Assembly: GCF_003594875.1 (NCBI RefSeq)
Contig: NZ_QZEY01000018.1
Coordinates: forward strand, 62,001 to 126,000
Length of the DNA: 64,000 nt
Reading direction: 5' to 3'
Source: Bailinhaonella thermotolerans
GTDB lineage: Bacteria; Actinomycetota; Actinomycetes; Streptosporangiales; Streptosporangiaceae
The notes beneath the pieces were generated by a model. It did not search any database, had not been told where the DNA came from, and saw only the letters and a list, made by a program, of their open reading frames with translations. The stretch's first letter is position 1. The number at the start of each line of letters is the position of its first letter. Both the position numbers and the translations under genes were made by a program. Shown piece by piece: positions 9,278 to 18,218 of the stretch.

Positions 9278-9582
9278 GCCTGTCCACCCACGTCCTCGAC
9301 GCGACGCGGGGCCGTCCCGCCGAAGGCGTCGCCGTGCGCCTGGAGACGGCGGACGGCGTGAACCTGGCCGAGGGCCGTACCGACCACGACGGGAGGCTGC
9401 GCGACTGGGCCCCGCCGCTCACGCCCGGCGAGGTCTACCGGCTGGTCTTCGACACCGGCTCCTACTTCGGCGGGCAGACCTTCTACCCCGAGGTGACCGT
9501 GACCTTCCGACTCGGCGAGGGGCACCACCACGTGCCGCTCCTGCTCAGCCCGTTCGCGTACTCCACGTATCGAGGGAGCTAG
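9274..9582 (+). CDS. uraH: 5-hydroxyisourate hydrolase (transthyretin-like)
   Basis: The 102-residue protein has the full HIUase signature: LSTHVLDATRGRPAEGV at the N-terminus with the catalytic His, the TDHDGRLRDW segment with the active-site Arg, and the terminal tetrapeptide YRGS that separates HIU hydrolases from vertebrate transthyretin. It opens the ring of 5-hydroxyisourate to OHCU, the substrate of the upstream uraD product. The start overlaps uraD by four bases, and only two bases separate it from the uricase gene, so the three consecutive urate enzymes are expressed together. Confidence 0.96.
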   Translation: MSLSTHVLDATRGRPAEGVAVRLETADGVNLAEGRTDHDGRLRDWAPPLTPGEVYRLVFDTGSYFGGQTFYPEVTVTFRLGEGHHHVPLLLSPFAYSTYRGS

Positions 9583-9584
9583 CC

Positions 9585-10475
9585 ATGTCAGTCGTTCTCG
9601 GGACGAACCGGTACGGCAAGGCGGAGACCCGCGTGGTCCGCGTCGTGAAGAACGGCGGGACCCACGAGATCAGGGACCTGAACGTCAGCGTCGCCCTGTC
9701 CGGCGACATGGCCGAGACGCACCTGACCGGGGGGAACTCCAAGGTGCTTCCGACGGACACCCAGAAGAACACCGTCTACGCCTTCGCCAAGGAGCACGGC
9801 GTCGGCGAGATCGAGGAGTTCGCGCTGCTGCTGGCCAGGCACTTCGTGGACTCCCAGCCCTCGATCCACCTGGCCCGCGTGGCGGTCGAGGAGTACTTCT
9901 GGGACCGGGTCGAGCCCGCCGGCGGCCCGGGCGAGCGCCGGCACTCCTTCGTGCGCTCCGGCCGCGAGACCCGCACCGCCGTGGCCCACTACGACGGCGA
10001 GCGCGCCACGCTGGTCTCCGGCCTGAAGGACCTGGTCGTCCTGAACACCACGGGCTCGGAGTTCTGGGGCTACCTCAAGGACCGCTACACGACGCTCGCC
10101 GAGACGCGCGACCGCGTGCTGGCCACGCAGGTCACCGCCACCTGGCGGCACGTCGGCCACACCGTGGGCAGGTCGGACTACGCCAAGTCGTACGCGCGGG
10201 CCCGGCGGCACCTGCTGGAGGCGTTCGCCGAGACGCACAGCCTCTCGCTCCAGCAGACGCTGTACGCCATGGGCGCGCGAGTGATCGAGAACGGGCCGGA
10301 GATATGTGAGGTACGGCTGGCGCTGCCCAACAAGCATCACTTCCTCGTGGACCTCGCGCCCTTCGGGCTGGAGAACGACGGGGAGGTGTTCTACGCGGCC
10401 GACCGGCCGTACGGACTGATCGAGGGGACCGTGCTCCGCGAGGGCACGCCCGACGACACGCTGGCGTGGAGGTGA
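9585..10475 (+). CDS. pucL: Urate oxidase (uricase)
   Basis: A 296-residue cofactor-free uricase that oxidises urate to 5-hydroxyisourate. Motifs include NRYGKAETRVVRV with the catalytic Lys (about residue 11), VLPTDTQKNTVYAFAKEH with the Thr-Asp pair of the active site (about 57-58), the SFVRSGRETRTA region and GLKDLVVLNTTGSEFWGY. The C-terminal ANNPNKHHFLVDL-like block appears as LALPNKHHFLVDLAPFGL. It forms a tetramer in the cytosol of bacteria. It sits between uraH and the xanthine dehydrogenase genes. Confidence 0.97.
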   Translation: MSVVLGTNRYGKAETRVVRVVKNGGTHEIRDLNVSVALSGDMAETHLTGGNSKVLPTDTQKNTVYAFAKEHGVGEIEEFALLLARHFVDSQPSIHLARVAVEEYFWDRVEPAGGPGERRHSFVRSGRETRTAVAHYDGERATLVSGLKDLVVLNTTGSEFWGYLKDRYTTLAETRDRVLATQVTATWRHVGHTVGRSDYAKSYARARRHLLEAFAETHSLSLQQTLYAMGARVIENGPEICEVRLALPNKHHFLVDLAPFGLENDGEVFYAADRPYGLIEGTVLREGTPDDTLAWR

Positions 10476-10479
10476 ACCG

Positions 10480-11358
10480 ATGGAATTCCTGCGCCCCACG
10501 TCATGGGGGGAAGCGCTGGCGGCCAAGGCCGACGCTCCGGGCGCCGTCCCGATCGCGGGCGGCACGGACGTGATGGTCGAGCTGAACTTCGACAAGCACC
10601 GGCCGGAGGCGCTGCTGGATCTGAACCGGGTCGGCGAGCTCGCGACCTGGAGCGAGGAGGAGGACGGCCGGCTGCGCGTCGGCGCGGCCGTGCCGTACGC
10701 CCGGATCATCGGCGAGCTGGGGGGCCGGCTGCCGGGGCTGGCGATGGCCGCCCGCACGGTGGGCTCGCCGCAGATCCGCAACCGGGGCACGGTGGGCGGG
10801 AACCTGGGCGCGGCCTCGCCCGCCGGGGACTCGCACCCGCCGCTGCTGGCCGCCGACGCCGAGATCGAGGTGGAGTCGGCGGCGCGCGGCACGCGGATGA
10901 TCCCGGCCGGGGAGTTCTACACGGGCGTGAAGCGCAGCGCGCTCGCGCCGGACGAGCTGATCCGCGCGTTCCACGTGCGGCCGGCCGAGGGGCCGCAGCA
11001 GTTCTCCAAGATCGGCACCCGGAACGCGATGGTGATCGCGGTCTGCTCGTTCGGCCTGGCGCTGCACCCGTCCGACCAGCGGATCGGGACCGGGATCGGC
11101 TCGGCCGCCCCGACGCCGCGCCGCGCGTTCGAGGCCGAGGAGTACGCCGCGGGCGAGCTGGACTGGGCCGGCCGCTCGCCGCTGGACGAGCGGGTGGCGC
11201 GGCGCTTCGGCGAACTGGCCGCCCGGGCCGCCGCGCCGATCGACGACGTGCGCGGCACCGCGGAGTACCGGCTGCACGCGCTGTCGGTGATGGCGCGGCG
11301 CACGCTGACCTGGGCCTGGAAGGACTACCTGAACGGGGGCGCGACGGCATGCGCGTGA
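10480..11358 (+). CDS. pucC: Xanthine dehydrogenase FAD-binding subunit
   Basis: The 292-residue protein matches the medium FAD subunit of molybdenum hydroxylases: PIAGGTDVMVELNFDKHRPEALLDLNRV (about 27-54) binds the flavin pyrophosphate, and GSPQIRNRGTVGGNLGAASPAGDSHPPLLAADAEIEV (about 99-135) is the second FAD motif. It passes electrons from the 2Fe-2S subunit to NAD+ in the cytosolic complex oxidising hypoxanthine and xanthine to urate. It overlaps the 2Fe-2S gene by 10 bases, consistent with coupled synthesis of subunits. Symbols follow the B. subtilis puc naming. Confidence 0.93.
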   Translation: MEFLRPTSWGEALAAKADAPGAVPIAGGTDVMVELNFDKHRPEALLDLNRVGELATWSEEEDGRLRVGAAVPYARIIGELGGRLPGLAMAARTVGSPQIRNRGTVGGNLGAASPAGDSHPPLLAADAEIEVESAARGTRMIPAGEFYTGVKRSALAPDELIRAFHVRPAEGPQQFSKIGTRNAMVIAVCSFGLALHPSDQRIGTGIGSAAPTPRRAFEAEEYAAGELDWAGRSPLDERVARRFGELAARAAAPIDDVRGTAEYRLHALSVMARRTLTWAWKDYLNGGATACA

Positions 11359-11825
11359 ACTTCACGGTCAACGGGGTCGAGCAGACCGCCGACGACGTCT
11401 GGGAGGGCGAGAGCCTGCTGTACGTGCTGCGCGAGCGCGTCGGCCTGCCGGGCTCCAAGAACGCCTGCGAGCAGGGCGAGTGCGGCTCCTGCACGGTCTA
11501 CCTCGACGGCACTCCGGTGTGCGCCTGCCTGGTCGCGGCCGGGCAGGCCGAGGGCCGCGAGGTCCGCACGGTCGAGGGCCTGGCCGACGGCGAGAGGCTG
11601 GACCCGATCCAGGAGGCGTTCGTCGAGTGCGGCGCGGTCCAGTGCGGCTTCTGCACGCCCGGCCTGCTCGTCCAGGCGCACGACCTGATCGAGCGGGTGC
11701 CCGAGCCGAGCGACCCGGAGATCCGCGAGGCCCTGGCCGGGAACCTGTGCCGCTGCACCGGCTACGAGAAGATCCTGGACGCCGTACGGCTGGCCGCCGC
11801 GCGCAAGGCGGAGGCCGGCCGATGA
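11349..11825 (+). CDS. pucE: Xanthine dehydrogenase 2Fe-2S subunit
   Basis: A 158-residue small subunit with two iron-sulfur clusters. The plant-ferredoxin-type N-terminal domain carries CEQGECGSCTVYLDG and a following Cys (about 40-61), and the four-helix C-terminal domain carries CGFCTPGL and CRCTGY (about 100 and 137), which is the full eight-cysteine set. It shuttles electrons from the molybdenum site to FAD. The start at ATG 11349 lies within the end of the FAD-subunit gene, and its stop overlaps the deaminase start (ATGA at 11822). Confidence 0.96.
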   Translation: MRVNFTVNGVEQTADDVWEGESLLYVLRERVGLPGSKNACEQGECGSCTVYLDGTPVCACLVAAGQAEGREVRTVEGLADGERLDPIQEAFVECGAVQCGFCTPGLLVQAHDLIERVPEPSDPEIREALAGNLCRCTGYEKILDAVRLAAARKAEAGR

Positions 11826-13159
11826 GGACGGTCGTCGAGGGCGCGTACATCGCCCCGGTCGTGGGCGAGGAGATCCCCGACGGCCATCTGGTGATCGACG
11901 ACGGCGTGATCACCGCCGTCGGCGCGGGCCCCGGCCCCGAGGGCGGCGAGCGGATCGACGGGCGCGGCTGCCTGGCCACGCCCGGCCTGGTCAACACCCA
12001 CCACCACCTCTACCAGTGGGCGACGCAGGGGCTGGCCCCCGACGGCACGCTGTTCGAGTGGCTGGTGGCGTCCTACCGGATCTGGGGCCGGATGGACGCC
12101 GAGGTCGTCTCCGGGGCCGCGAGCGCGGGCCTGGCCTGGATGGCCAGGACCGGGTGCACGACCAGCAGCGACCATCACTACCTGTTCCCCAAGGGGCGCG
12201 GGGACCTGTTCGCGGCGGAGATCGAGGCGGCCCGGCGGATCGGGCTGCGCTTCCACCCGGCGCGGGGCTCGATGGACCGGGGCGAGTCGCAGGGCGGGCT
12301 GCCGCCGGACGAGGTCGTGGAGACGCTCGACGACATCCTGCGCGAGACCGCCGACGCGATCGAGCGGTTCCACGACCCCTCGCCCGGCTCCATGGTGCGG
12401 GTCGCGATCGCGCCCTGCTCGCCGTTCTCGGTGAGCGGCGACCTGCTGACCGAGGCCGCCAAGCTGGCGCGCGCCCACGGCGTGCGGTTGCACACCCACC
12501 TCACCGAGACGCTCGACGAGGAGGAGCACTGCCTGGAGCAACTGGGCTGCACCCCCGTGGAGTACATGGACAAGCTCGGCTGGCTCGGTCCCGACGTGTG
12601 GCTCGCGCACTGCGTGCACCTGCGCGACGGCGAGATCCGGCGGTTCGCCGAGACGGGGACCGGCGTCGCCCACTGCCCCAGCTCCAACGCCCGGCTGGGC
12701 GCCGGCATCGCGCGCGCCGCCGACCTGCTGGCCGCGGGGGCGCCGGTCGGCCTGGGCGTGGACGGCGCGGGGTCGTCGGAGATGACGCCGCTGGTCGGCG
12801 AGGTGCGCATGGCCATGATGATGGCCCGCGCCCGGGGCGGCCCCACGGCGATGACCGCGCGGCAGGCGCTGGAGATGGGCACCCTCGGCGGGGCCCGCTG
12901 CCTGGGCCGCGAGGACGAGATCGGCTCGCTGGAGCCGGGCAAGCTCGCCGACGTCGCGCTGTGGCGGGTGGACGGCTTCTACGCGGCCGTGGACGACCCG
13001 GTCACCGCGCTGGCCTTCGGCCGTACCCCGCCGCTGGCCCGCCTGCTCGTCGGCGGGAGGACGGTGGTCGAGGACGACGAGCTGCGCACGGTCCCGCAGG
13101 ACGAGGTGGCCGCCGCCGGCGCCGCCGCGCACCGCCGCCTGCTGGAGGCCGCCCGATGA
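11822..13159 (+). CDS. 8-oxoguanine/guanine deaminase (amidohydrolase)
   Basis: A 445-residue amidohydrolase with the metal ligands of the superfamily: NTHHHLYQW (H60 and H62), HTHLTETLDEEEHCLEQLG, LAHCVHL and GVDGAGSSE (the barrel-end Asp). The YQWATQGLAPDGTLFEWL and GCTTSSDHHYLFPKG segments match the 8-oxoguanine deaminase group rather than classical guanine deaminases. It hydrolyses the 2-amino group of (8-oxo)guanine, feeding urate or xanthine. Its position between the iron-sulfur and molybdenum subunits of xanthine dehydrogenase fits: guanine becomes xanthine. Substrate preference is not settled by sequence. Confidence 0.88.
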   Translation: MRTVVEGAYIAPVVGEEIPDGHLVIDDGVITAVGAGPGPEGGERIDGRGCLATPGLVNTHHHLYQWATQGLAPDGTLFEWLVASYRIWGRMDAEVVSGAASAGLAWMARTGCTTSSDHHYLFPKGRGDLFAAEIEAARRIGLRFHPARGSMDRGESQGGLPPDEVVETLDDILRETADAIERFHDPSPGSMVRVAIAPCSPFSVSGDLLTEAAKLARAHGVRLHTHLTETLDEEEHCLEQLGCTPVEYMDKLGWLGPDVWLAHCVHLRDGEIRRFAETGTGVAHCPSSNARLGAGIARAADLLAAGAPVGLGVDGAGSSEMTPLVGEVRMAMMMARARGGPTAMTARQALEMGTLGGARCLGREDEIGSLEPGKLADVALWRVDGFYAAVDDPVTALAFGRTPPLARLLVGGRTVVEDDELRTVPQDEVAAAGAAAHRRLLEAAR

Positions 13160-13182
13160 GCACCCGCTTGGAGGCACGATGA
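13156..13182 (+). CDS. Eight-codon leader ORF coupling the deaminase to xanthine dehydrogenase
   Basis: ATG at 13156 overlaps the deaminase stop (ATGA) and reads MSTRLEAR before a TGA that in turn overlaps the ATG of the molybdenum subunit at 13179. GGAGG (13170-13174) lies inside the mini-ORF. Ribosomes could pass from the deaminase through this peptide to the large subunit. Translation is not proven; it may be an accident of the spacing. Confidence 0.45.
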   Translation: MSTRLEAR

Positions 13183-15470
13183 CGATGACACCCGCGAAGG
13201 TCCCCCGGGAGCTGGACTCGCCGCTCGACGGCGGCGTCGGCGAGAGCCGGCGGCGGCCCGACGGCACGCTCAAAGTGACCGGCGAGTTCGCCTACTCCTC
13301 GGACCTGTGGCTCGAGGGCATGCTCTGGGGCGTCACGCTGCGCAGCCCGCACCCGCGCGCCCGCATCCGCTCGATCGACGTGTCCGAGGCGCTGGCGCAC
13401 CCGGGCGTCGAGGCGGTGCTGACCCACGAGGACGTGCCGGGCTTCAAGTTCTACGGCCTGGAGCACAAGGACCAGCCGGTGCTGGCCATCGACCAGGTGC
13501 GGTACCAGGGCGAGCCGGTGGCGCTGGTCGCGGCCGACCACCCGGAGGTGGCCCGCCGCGCCGCCGCCAAGATCAAGGTGGACTACGAGGTCCTGACGCC
13601 GATCACCGACGCCCGCCGCGCCGCGTTCGACCCGGACTGCGAGAAGGTCCACGAGGACGGCAACGTCGTACGGCACCAGCCGGTGATCTTCGGCGGGGAC
13701 GTCGCCGAGGCCCGGGCCGGGGCCGACGTGATCGTGAGCGAGACCTTCGAGGTCGGCATCCAGGACCAGGCGTTCCTCGGCCCCGAGTCGGGGCTGGCCG
13801 TGCCGGGCGAGGACGGCGGCGTGGACCTGTACGTCGCCACCCAGTGGATGCACTCGGACCTGTGGCAGATCGCGCCGTGCCTCGGGCTGCCCGAGGAGAA
13901 GGTGCGGATGACGATGGCCGGCGTCGGCGGCGCGTTCGGCGGGCGCGAGGACCTGTCGATGCAGATCCACGCGGCGATGCTGGCGATGCGCACCGGGAAG
14001 CCGGTCAAGATCGTCTACAACCGCGAGGAGTCGTTCTTCGGGCACGTCCACCGCCACCCGGCGCGGATGCGCTACGAGTACGGCGCGACGCGCGACGGGA
14101 AGCTGGTGTTCGCCGAGGCCGAGATCATCCTCGACGGCGGCGCGTACGCCTCCTCCACGCCCAACGTCGTCGGCAACGCCGCCTCCCTGGGCGTCGGGCC
14201 GTACAAGATCCCCAGCATCCGCGTGGACGCGTACGGCGTCTACACCAACAACCCGCCGTGCGGGGCGATGCGCGGCTTCGGCGCGGTCCAGGCGTGCTTC
14301 GCCTACGAGTCGATGATGGACAGGATGGCCGCCGCGCTGGGCCTGGACCCGGTGACGTTCCGCCAGATCAACGCCGCCCACCCGGGCGACGCGCTGGCCA
14401 CGGGCCAGGTGCTGGAGCACATGGCGCCGCTGGCGGAGATGCTGGGACGGCTGAAGGCCATGCCGATGCCGCCCGAGCGCGACGCGGCCGGCCACGACCT
14501 GCGCGAGCTGCCCGGCGGCGTCTCCAACACCACCCACGGCGAAGGCGTGCGGCGGGGCGTCGGGTACGGCGTCGGCATCAAGAACATCTGCTTCTCCGAG
14601 GGCTTCGACGACTACTCCACGGCCCGGGTCCGGCTGTCGATCATCGGCGGCGAGCCCACGGTCCTCGTGCACACCTCGGCCGCTGAGGTCGGGCAGGGCC
14701 TGGTCACCCTCAAGGCCCAGATCGCCCGGTCCGAGCTGGGCGTGCGGAGGGTCACGATCGCGCCCGCCGACAACCAGGTGGGCAGCGCCGGCTCCAGCTC
14801 GGCCTCACGCCAGTCGTACATGACGGGCGGGGCCGTGAAGGTCGCCTGCGAGGCCGTGCGGGAGCGGATGTTCAAGCTGTTCGAGGAACGGCTCGGCCGG
14901 CCGCCCGCGAGCCTGGCGGAGGCCGTCGAGCACCTGCCGGAGGTCCTGGGCGACGAGGTCATCGACGAGACCCGGGAGTTCCACCACCACCGGACCGAGC
15001 GCATGGACCCGGTGACCGGCCAGGCGAACTCGCACACCCAGCTCGCGATCTGCGTCCACCGCGCCGTCGTGGACGTGGACGTGGAGCTCGGCCTGGTCAA
15101 GGTGGTCGAGCTGGCGGCCGTCCAGGACGTCGGCAAGATCATGAATCCGCTCTCGCTGGAGGGCCAGATCCACGGCGGAACCGCCCAGGGCCTCGGACTG
15201 GCCCTGATGGAGGAGATCGTCGTGGCCGACGGAAAGGTGCGCAACCCCTCCTTCACCGACTACCTGATCCCGACCATCCTCGACATGCCCCCCATGCGGC
15301 TCGACATCCTCGAGTACGCCGACCCGCGAGCCCCATACGGGCTGCGCGGGGCCGGAGAGCCCCCCACGCTCTCCTCCACCCCCGCCATCGTCGCCGCGAT
15401 CCGCGACGCGTCGGGGCTAGCGCTCACCCGAGTGCCGGTTCGTCCGGAGCACATCGCCGGAAGCAGTTGA
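13179..15470 (+). CDS. pucD: Xanthine dehydrogenase molybdopterin-binding subunit
   Basis: The 763-residue large subunit binds the molybdenum cofactor and oxidises purines. It has the N-terminal hammerhead domain (about 25-135), then Moco motifs such as GVGGAFGGRED (about 247), PPCGAMRGFGAVQACFAYES (about 351) and QSYMTGGAV (about 545). The catalytic glutamate is in GAGEPPTLSSTPAI (about residue 727), where Moco hydroxylases need it. GGAGG is 4 bases before ATG 13179. It is the last structural subunit gene of the complex; a terminator-like hairpin follows at 15512-15542. Confidence 0.95.
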   Translation: MTMTPAKVPRELDSPLDGGVGESRRRPDGTLKVTGEFAYSSDLWLEGMLWGVTLRSPHPRARIRSIDVSEALAHPGVEAVLTHEDVPGFKFYGLEHKDQPVLAIDQVRYQGEPVALVAADHPEVARRAAAKIKVDYEVLTPITDARRAAFDPDCEKVHEDGNVVRHQPVIFGGDVAEARAGADVIVSETFEVGIQDQAFLGPESGLAVPGEDGGVDLYVATQWMHSDLWQIAPCLGLPEEKVRMTMAGVGGAFGGREDLSMQIHAAMLAMRTGKPVKIVYNREESFFGHVHRHPARMRYEYGATRDGKLVFAEAEIILDGGAYASSTPNVVGNAASLGVGPYKIPSIRVDAYGVYTNNPPCGAMRGFGAVQACFAYESMMDRMAAALGLDPVTFRQINAAHPGDALATGQVLEHMAPLAEMLGRLKAMPMPPERDAAGHDLRELPGGVSNTTHGEGVRRGVGYGVGIKNICFSEGFDDYSTARVRLSIIGGEPTVLVHTSAAEVGQGLVTLKAQIARSELGVRRVTIAPADNQVGSAGSSSASRQSYMTGGAVKVACEAVRERMFKLFEERLGRPPASLAEAVEHLPEVLGDEVIDETREFHHHRTERMDPVTGQANSHTQLAICVHRAVVDVDVELGLVKVVELAAVQDVGKIMNPLSLEGQIHGGTAQGLGLALMEEIVVADGKVRNPSFTDYLIPTILDMPPMRLDILEYADPRAPYGLRGAGEPPTLSSTPAIVAAIRDASGLALTRVPVRPEHIAGSS

Positions 15471-15511
15471 CCAACGGGGTCGCCCGGTCCGTCCCCTTCA
15501 TCCCATGACCT

Positions 15512-15542
15512 GGGGGTGCGCGCTCGCGTGAGCCGTACCCCC
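15512..15542 (+). terminator. Hairpin after the xanthine dehydrogenase operon
   Basis: GGGGGTGCG (15512-15520) and CGTACCCCC (15534-15542) form a stem with one mismatch, with an inner GC-rich loop. There is no T-tract; it may be a terminator or leader structure for the permease gene. Confidence 0.5.
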
Positions 15543-15645
15543 TGGTAAAAGGGCTGGGCAGACCCACAACCGCCCCCTCGAACCGAGCGGACGGCCGTCA
15601 GCGGGCCAGTCCGCTGGTCGACTACGCCCTTTGGAGGGCTCGACC

Positions 15646-17079
15646 ATGACCGAGCTGAAGACACAGCCATCCCCCGCGGCGTCCCCCAGGCCTTCCTCGC
15701 CGCTCGACCGGTTCTTCGAACTCACGGCCCGGGGCACCACCGTCACCCGGGAGATCCGCGGCGGCGTGACCACGTTCGTCGCCATGGCGTACCTGGTGGT
15801 GCTCATCCCGATCATCCTGTCGGGAGCCAAGGACGTGACCGGCGCGTCCATGACCGTGCCGCAGCTCACGACCGCGACCGCCCTGTCGGCCGCGATCACC
15901 ACGATCCTCATGGGCCTGGTCGGCAACGCGCCGCTGGCCATGGCCGCGGGGCTCGGCGTCGCCCCGATCGTCGCCTTCCAGGCCGGCCCGGTGATGACCT
16001 GGCCGGAGGCGATGGGCCTGGTCGTCCTCGAAGGCGCGGTCATCATCGTCTTCGCGCTGACCGGGCTGCGCGAGGCGATCATGAACGCGATCCCGACCGC
16101 GCTCAAGCACGCGATCGGCGTCGGCATCGGCGCGTTCATCGCGCTGATCGGGCTGGTGGACGCCGGGTTCGTCAGCAAGGGCGCGGGCACCCCGCTCACG
16201 CTCGGCACCGGCGGCGCGCTCGCCACGTGGCCGGTCGCGGTGTTCTGCGTGACGCTCGTGCTGATGATCGCCCTCTACGTGCGGCGGGTGCCCGGGTCCA
16301 TCCTGATCAGCATCGTGCTCGGCACCGTCGTCGCGATCGTCGTGAACGCGGTGGCGACCGTGAGGGACTGGGGCGTCGTGACGCCGAAGCTGCCCTCCTC
16401 GATCGTGGGCGCGCCCGACTTCGGCCTGCTGTTCGACGTGGACCTGTTCGGCGGGTTCGCGCGGGCGGGCGTGCTGACCGCCACGATCGTGCTGTTCACG
16501 CTGGTGCTCTCCGGCTTCTTCGACGCGATGGGCACGATCCTCGGCGTCACCCAGGAGGCCGGGCTGACCGGCGCCGACGGCAAGGTGCGCAACCTGTCCA
16601 GGATCCTGTTCGTGGACGGCCTGGGCGCGATCGCCGGCGGCGGCGCGGGCACGGCCCCCAACACGGCGGTCGTCGAGTCGGCGGCGGGCGTGGGCGAGGG
16701 CGCGAAGACCGGCCTGGCCAGCGTGGTCACCGGGGCGCTGTTCCTGGTGGTGCTCTTCCTGACCCCGCTCGCGGCGGTCGTGCCGATCCAGGCCGCCGCC
16801 CCCGCGCTGGTGCTGGTCGGCGCGCTGATGATGGCGCAGTGCCGGCACATCCCGTGGGACGACCTGTCGATCTCGATCCCGGCCTTCCTCACCATCGTGA
16901 TCATGCCGTTCACCTACTCGATCACCAACGGCATCGGCGCCGGCGTCATCGCGTACGCCGTCGTCAAGATCGCCCAGGGCCGCGCGCGGGAGCCGCACTG
17001 GATGGTGTGGGCCATCTCGGTGGCGTTCGCGGCCTACTTCGCCATCACCCCGATCAAGGCCCTGTTCGGGCTGGGATAG
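15646..17079 (+). CDS. NCS2/AzgA-type purine permease
   Basis: A 477-residue membrane protein with about 12-14 hydrophobic segments. AzgA-group features include REIRGGVTTFVAMAYLVVLIPIIL at the first segment, NAPLAMAAGLGVAPIVAF (about 104-121), the SGFFDAMGTILGVTQEAGL motif (about 288-306) and GAGTAPNTAVVESAAGVGEGAKTGLASVVTG (about 327-357). These proteins import hypoxanthine, guanine or adenine with protons across the cytoplasmic membrane. The start is ATG 15646, with GGAGGG seven bases upstream. It lies between xanthine dehydrogenase and xdhC, so it is the likely purine entry route for this pathway. The exact purine is inference. Confidence 0.93.
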   Translation: MTELKTQPSPAASPRPSSPLDRFFELTARGTTVTREIRGGVTTFVAMAYLVVLIPIILSGAKDVTGASMTVPQLTTATALSAAITTILMGLVGNAPLAMAAGLGVAPIVAFQAGPVMTWPEAMGLVVLEGAVIIVFALTGLREAIMNAIPTALKHAIGVGIGAFIALIGLVDAGFVSKGAGTPLTLGTGGALATWPVAVFCVTLVLMIALYVRRVPGSILISIVLGTVVAIVVNAVATVRDWGVVTPKLPSSIVGAPDFGLLFDVDLFGGFARAGVLTATIVLFTLVLSGFFDAMGTILGVTQEAGLTGADGKVRNLSRILFVDGLGAIAGGGAGTAPNTAVVESAAGVGEGAKTGLASVVTGALFLVVLFLTPLAAVVPIQAAAPALVLVGALMMAQCRHIPWDDLSISIPAFLTIVIMPFTYSITNGIGAGVIAYAVVKIAQGRAREPHWMVWAISVAFAAYFAITPIKALFGLG

Positions 17080-17087
17080 GAGCTGAG

Positions 17088-18200
17088 ATGCCGGACATCC
17101 TGGCGGACCTGGCCCGCTGGCACGCCGAGGGCACCCCCTTCGCGATCGCCACGGTCGTCTCGACCTCGGGCAGCGCGCCCCGCCCGCCCGGCGCCGCGAT
17201 GGCGGTCGCCGCGGACGGCACGGTCGTGGGCAGCGTCTCCGGCGGATGCGTCGAGGGCGCGGTGTACGAGCTGTGCCGGGAGGCGCTGCGCACGGGGGAG
17301 ACGGTCCGCCAGGTGTTCGGCTACAGCGACTCCGACGCCTTCGCCGTGGGCCTGACCTGCGGCGGGGCCATCGAAGTCCTGGTCACCCCCGATCCGGGGC
17401 CCGCGCTGGCCGCAGGGCTCGACGCGGCCGCCAGGGGCGAGGCCGTCGCCCTCGTCCACGCCATGGAACCCGGCGGCGGGATCTCCGCCGTCTGGCCCGC
17501 CGCGGGCCCGCACGGCGAGCGGGGGCGCGTGCTCGGGGACGCCGATCCCCGGGTGGTCGCTGAGGCGCGGGCGATGCTCGACCAGGGCGTGACCGGGATC
17601 CGCGAGATCTGCGCCGACACCACCGGCGTGACCCGCGCGTTCTTCGTCGAGTCGCACCTGCCCGCGCCGCGCATGCTGGTCTTCGGCGCGATCGACTTCG
17701 CCGCGGCCGTGGCCGGGATCGGGAGGTTCCTCGGCTACCACGTGACCGTGTGCGACGCGCGTCCGGTGTTCGCGACCGCACGGCGGTTCCCCGACGCCGG
17801 CGAGGTGGTCGTGGACTGGCCGCACCGCTACCTCGCGGCCGAGGCGGCCGGGAACCGGGTGGACCACCGGACCGTCATCTGCGTGCTCACCCACGACGCC
17901 AAGTTCGACGTGCCGCTGCTGGAGGTCGCGCTGCGGCTGCCGGTGGCGTACGTCGGGGCGATGGGCTCACGCCGTACCCACGAGGACCGGCTGGCGCGGT
18001 TGCGCGAGGCCGGCCTCACCGAGGGCGAACTCGCCCGCCTGCGCTCGCCGATCGGGCTCGACCTCGGCGGGCGGACACCGGAAGAGACGGCCGTGGCCGT
18101 CGCGGCGGAGATCGTCGCGACGCGCCGCGGGGGTACCGCGCTGCCGCTCAGGCAGACCTACGGGCCGATCCATCACGACCGCTCCCTCGGGAGGGTCTGA
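17088..18200 (+). CDS. xdhC: XdhC-family molybdenum cofactor maturation protein
   Basis: The 370-residue protein has the XdhC/CoxI N-terminal domain (TVVSTSGSAPRPPGAAMAV, SVSGGCVEGAVYEL and GLTCGGAIEVLV with two conserved cysteines) and a C-terminal Rossmann domain (MLVFGAIDFAAAVA at about 193, then YVGAMGSRRTHEDRLARL). XdhC binds and inserts the sulfurated molybdenum cofactor into xanthine dehydrogenase. In this protein the Rossmann glycine motif reads GAID, as in a common actinobacterial subgroup. It lies eight bases after the permease gene and is expected to serve the complex encoded at 10480-15470. Confidence 0.93.
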   Translation: MPDILADLARWHAEGTPFAIATVVSTSGSAPRPPGAAMAVAADGTVVGSVSGGCVEGAVYELCREALRTGETVRQVFGYSDSDAFAVGLTCGGAIEVLVTPDPGPALAAGLDAAARGEAVALVHAMEPGGGISAVWPAAGPHGERGRVLGDADPRVVAEARAMLDQGVTGIREICADTTGVTRAFFVESHLPAPRMLVFGAIDFAAAVAGIGRFLGYHVTVCDARPVFATARRFPDAGEVVVDWPHRYLAAEAAGNRVDHRTVICVLTHDAKFDVPLLEVALRLPVAYVGAMGSRRTHEDRLARLREAGLTEGELARLRSPIGLDLGGRTPEETAVAVAAEIVATRRGGTALPLRQTYGPIHHDRSLGRV

Positions 18201-18218
18201 CAGAGGGGAGAAGCTCCC

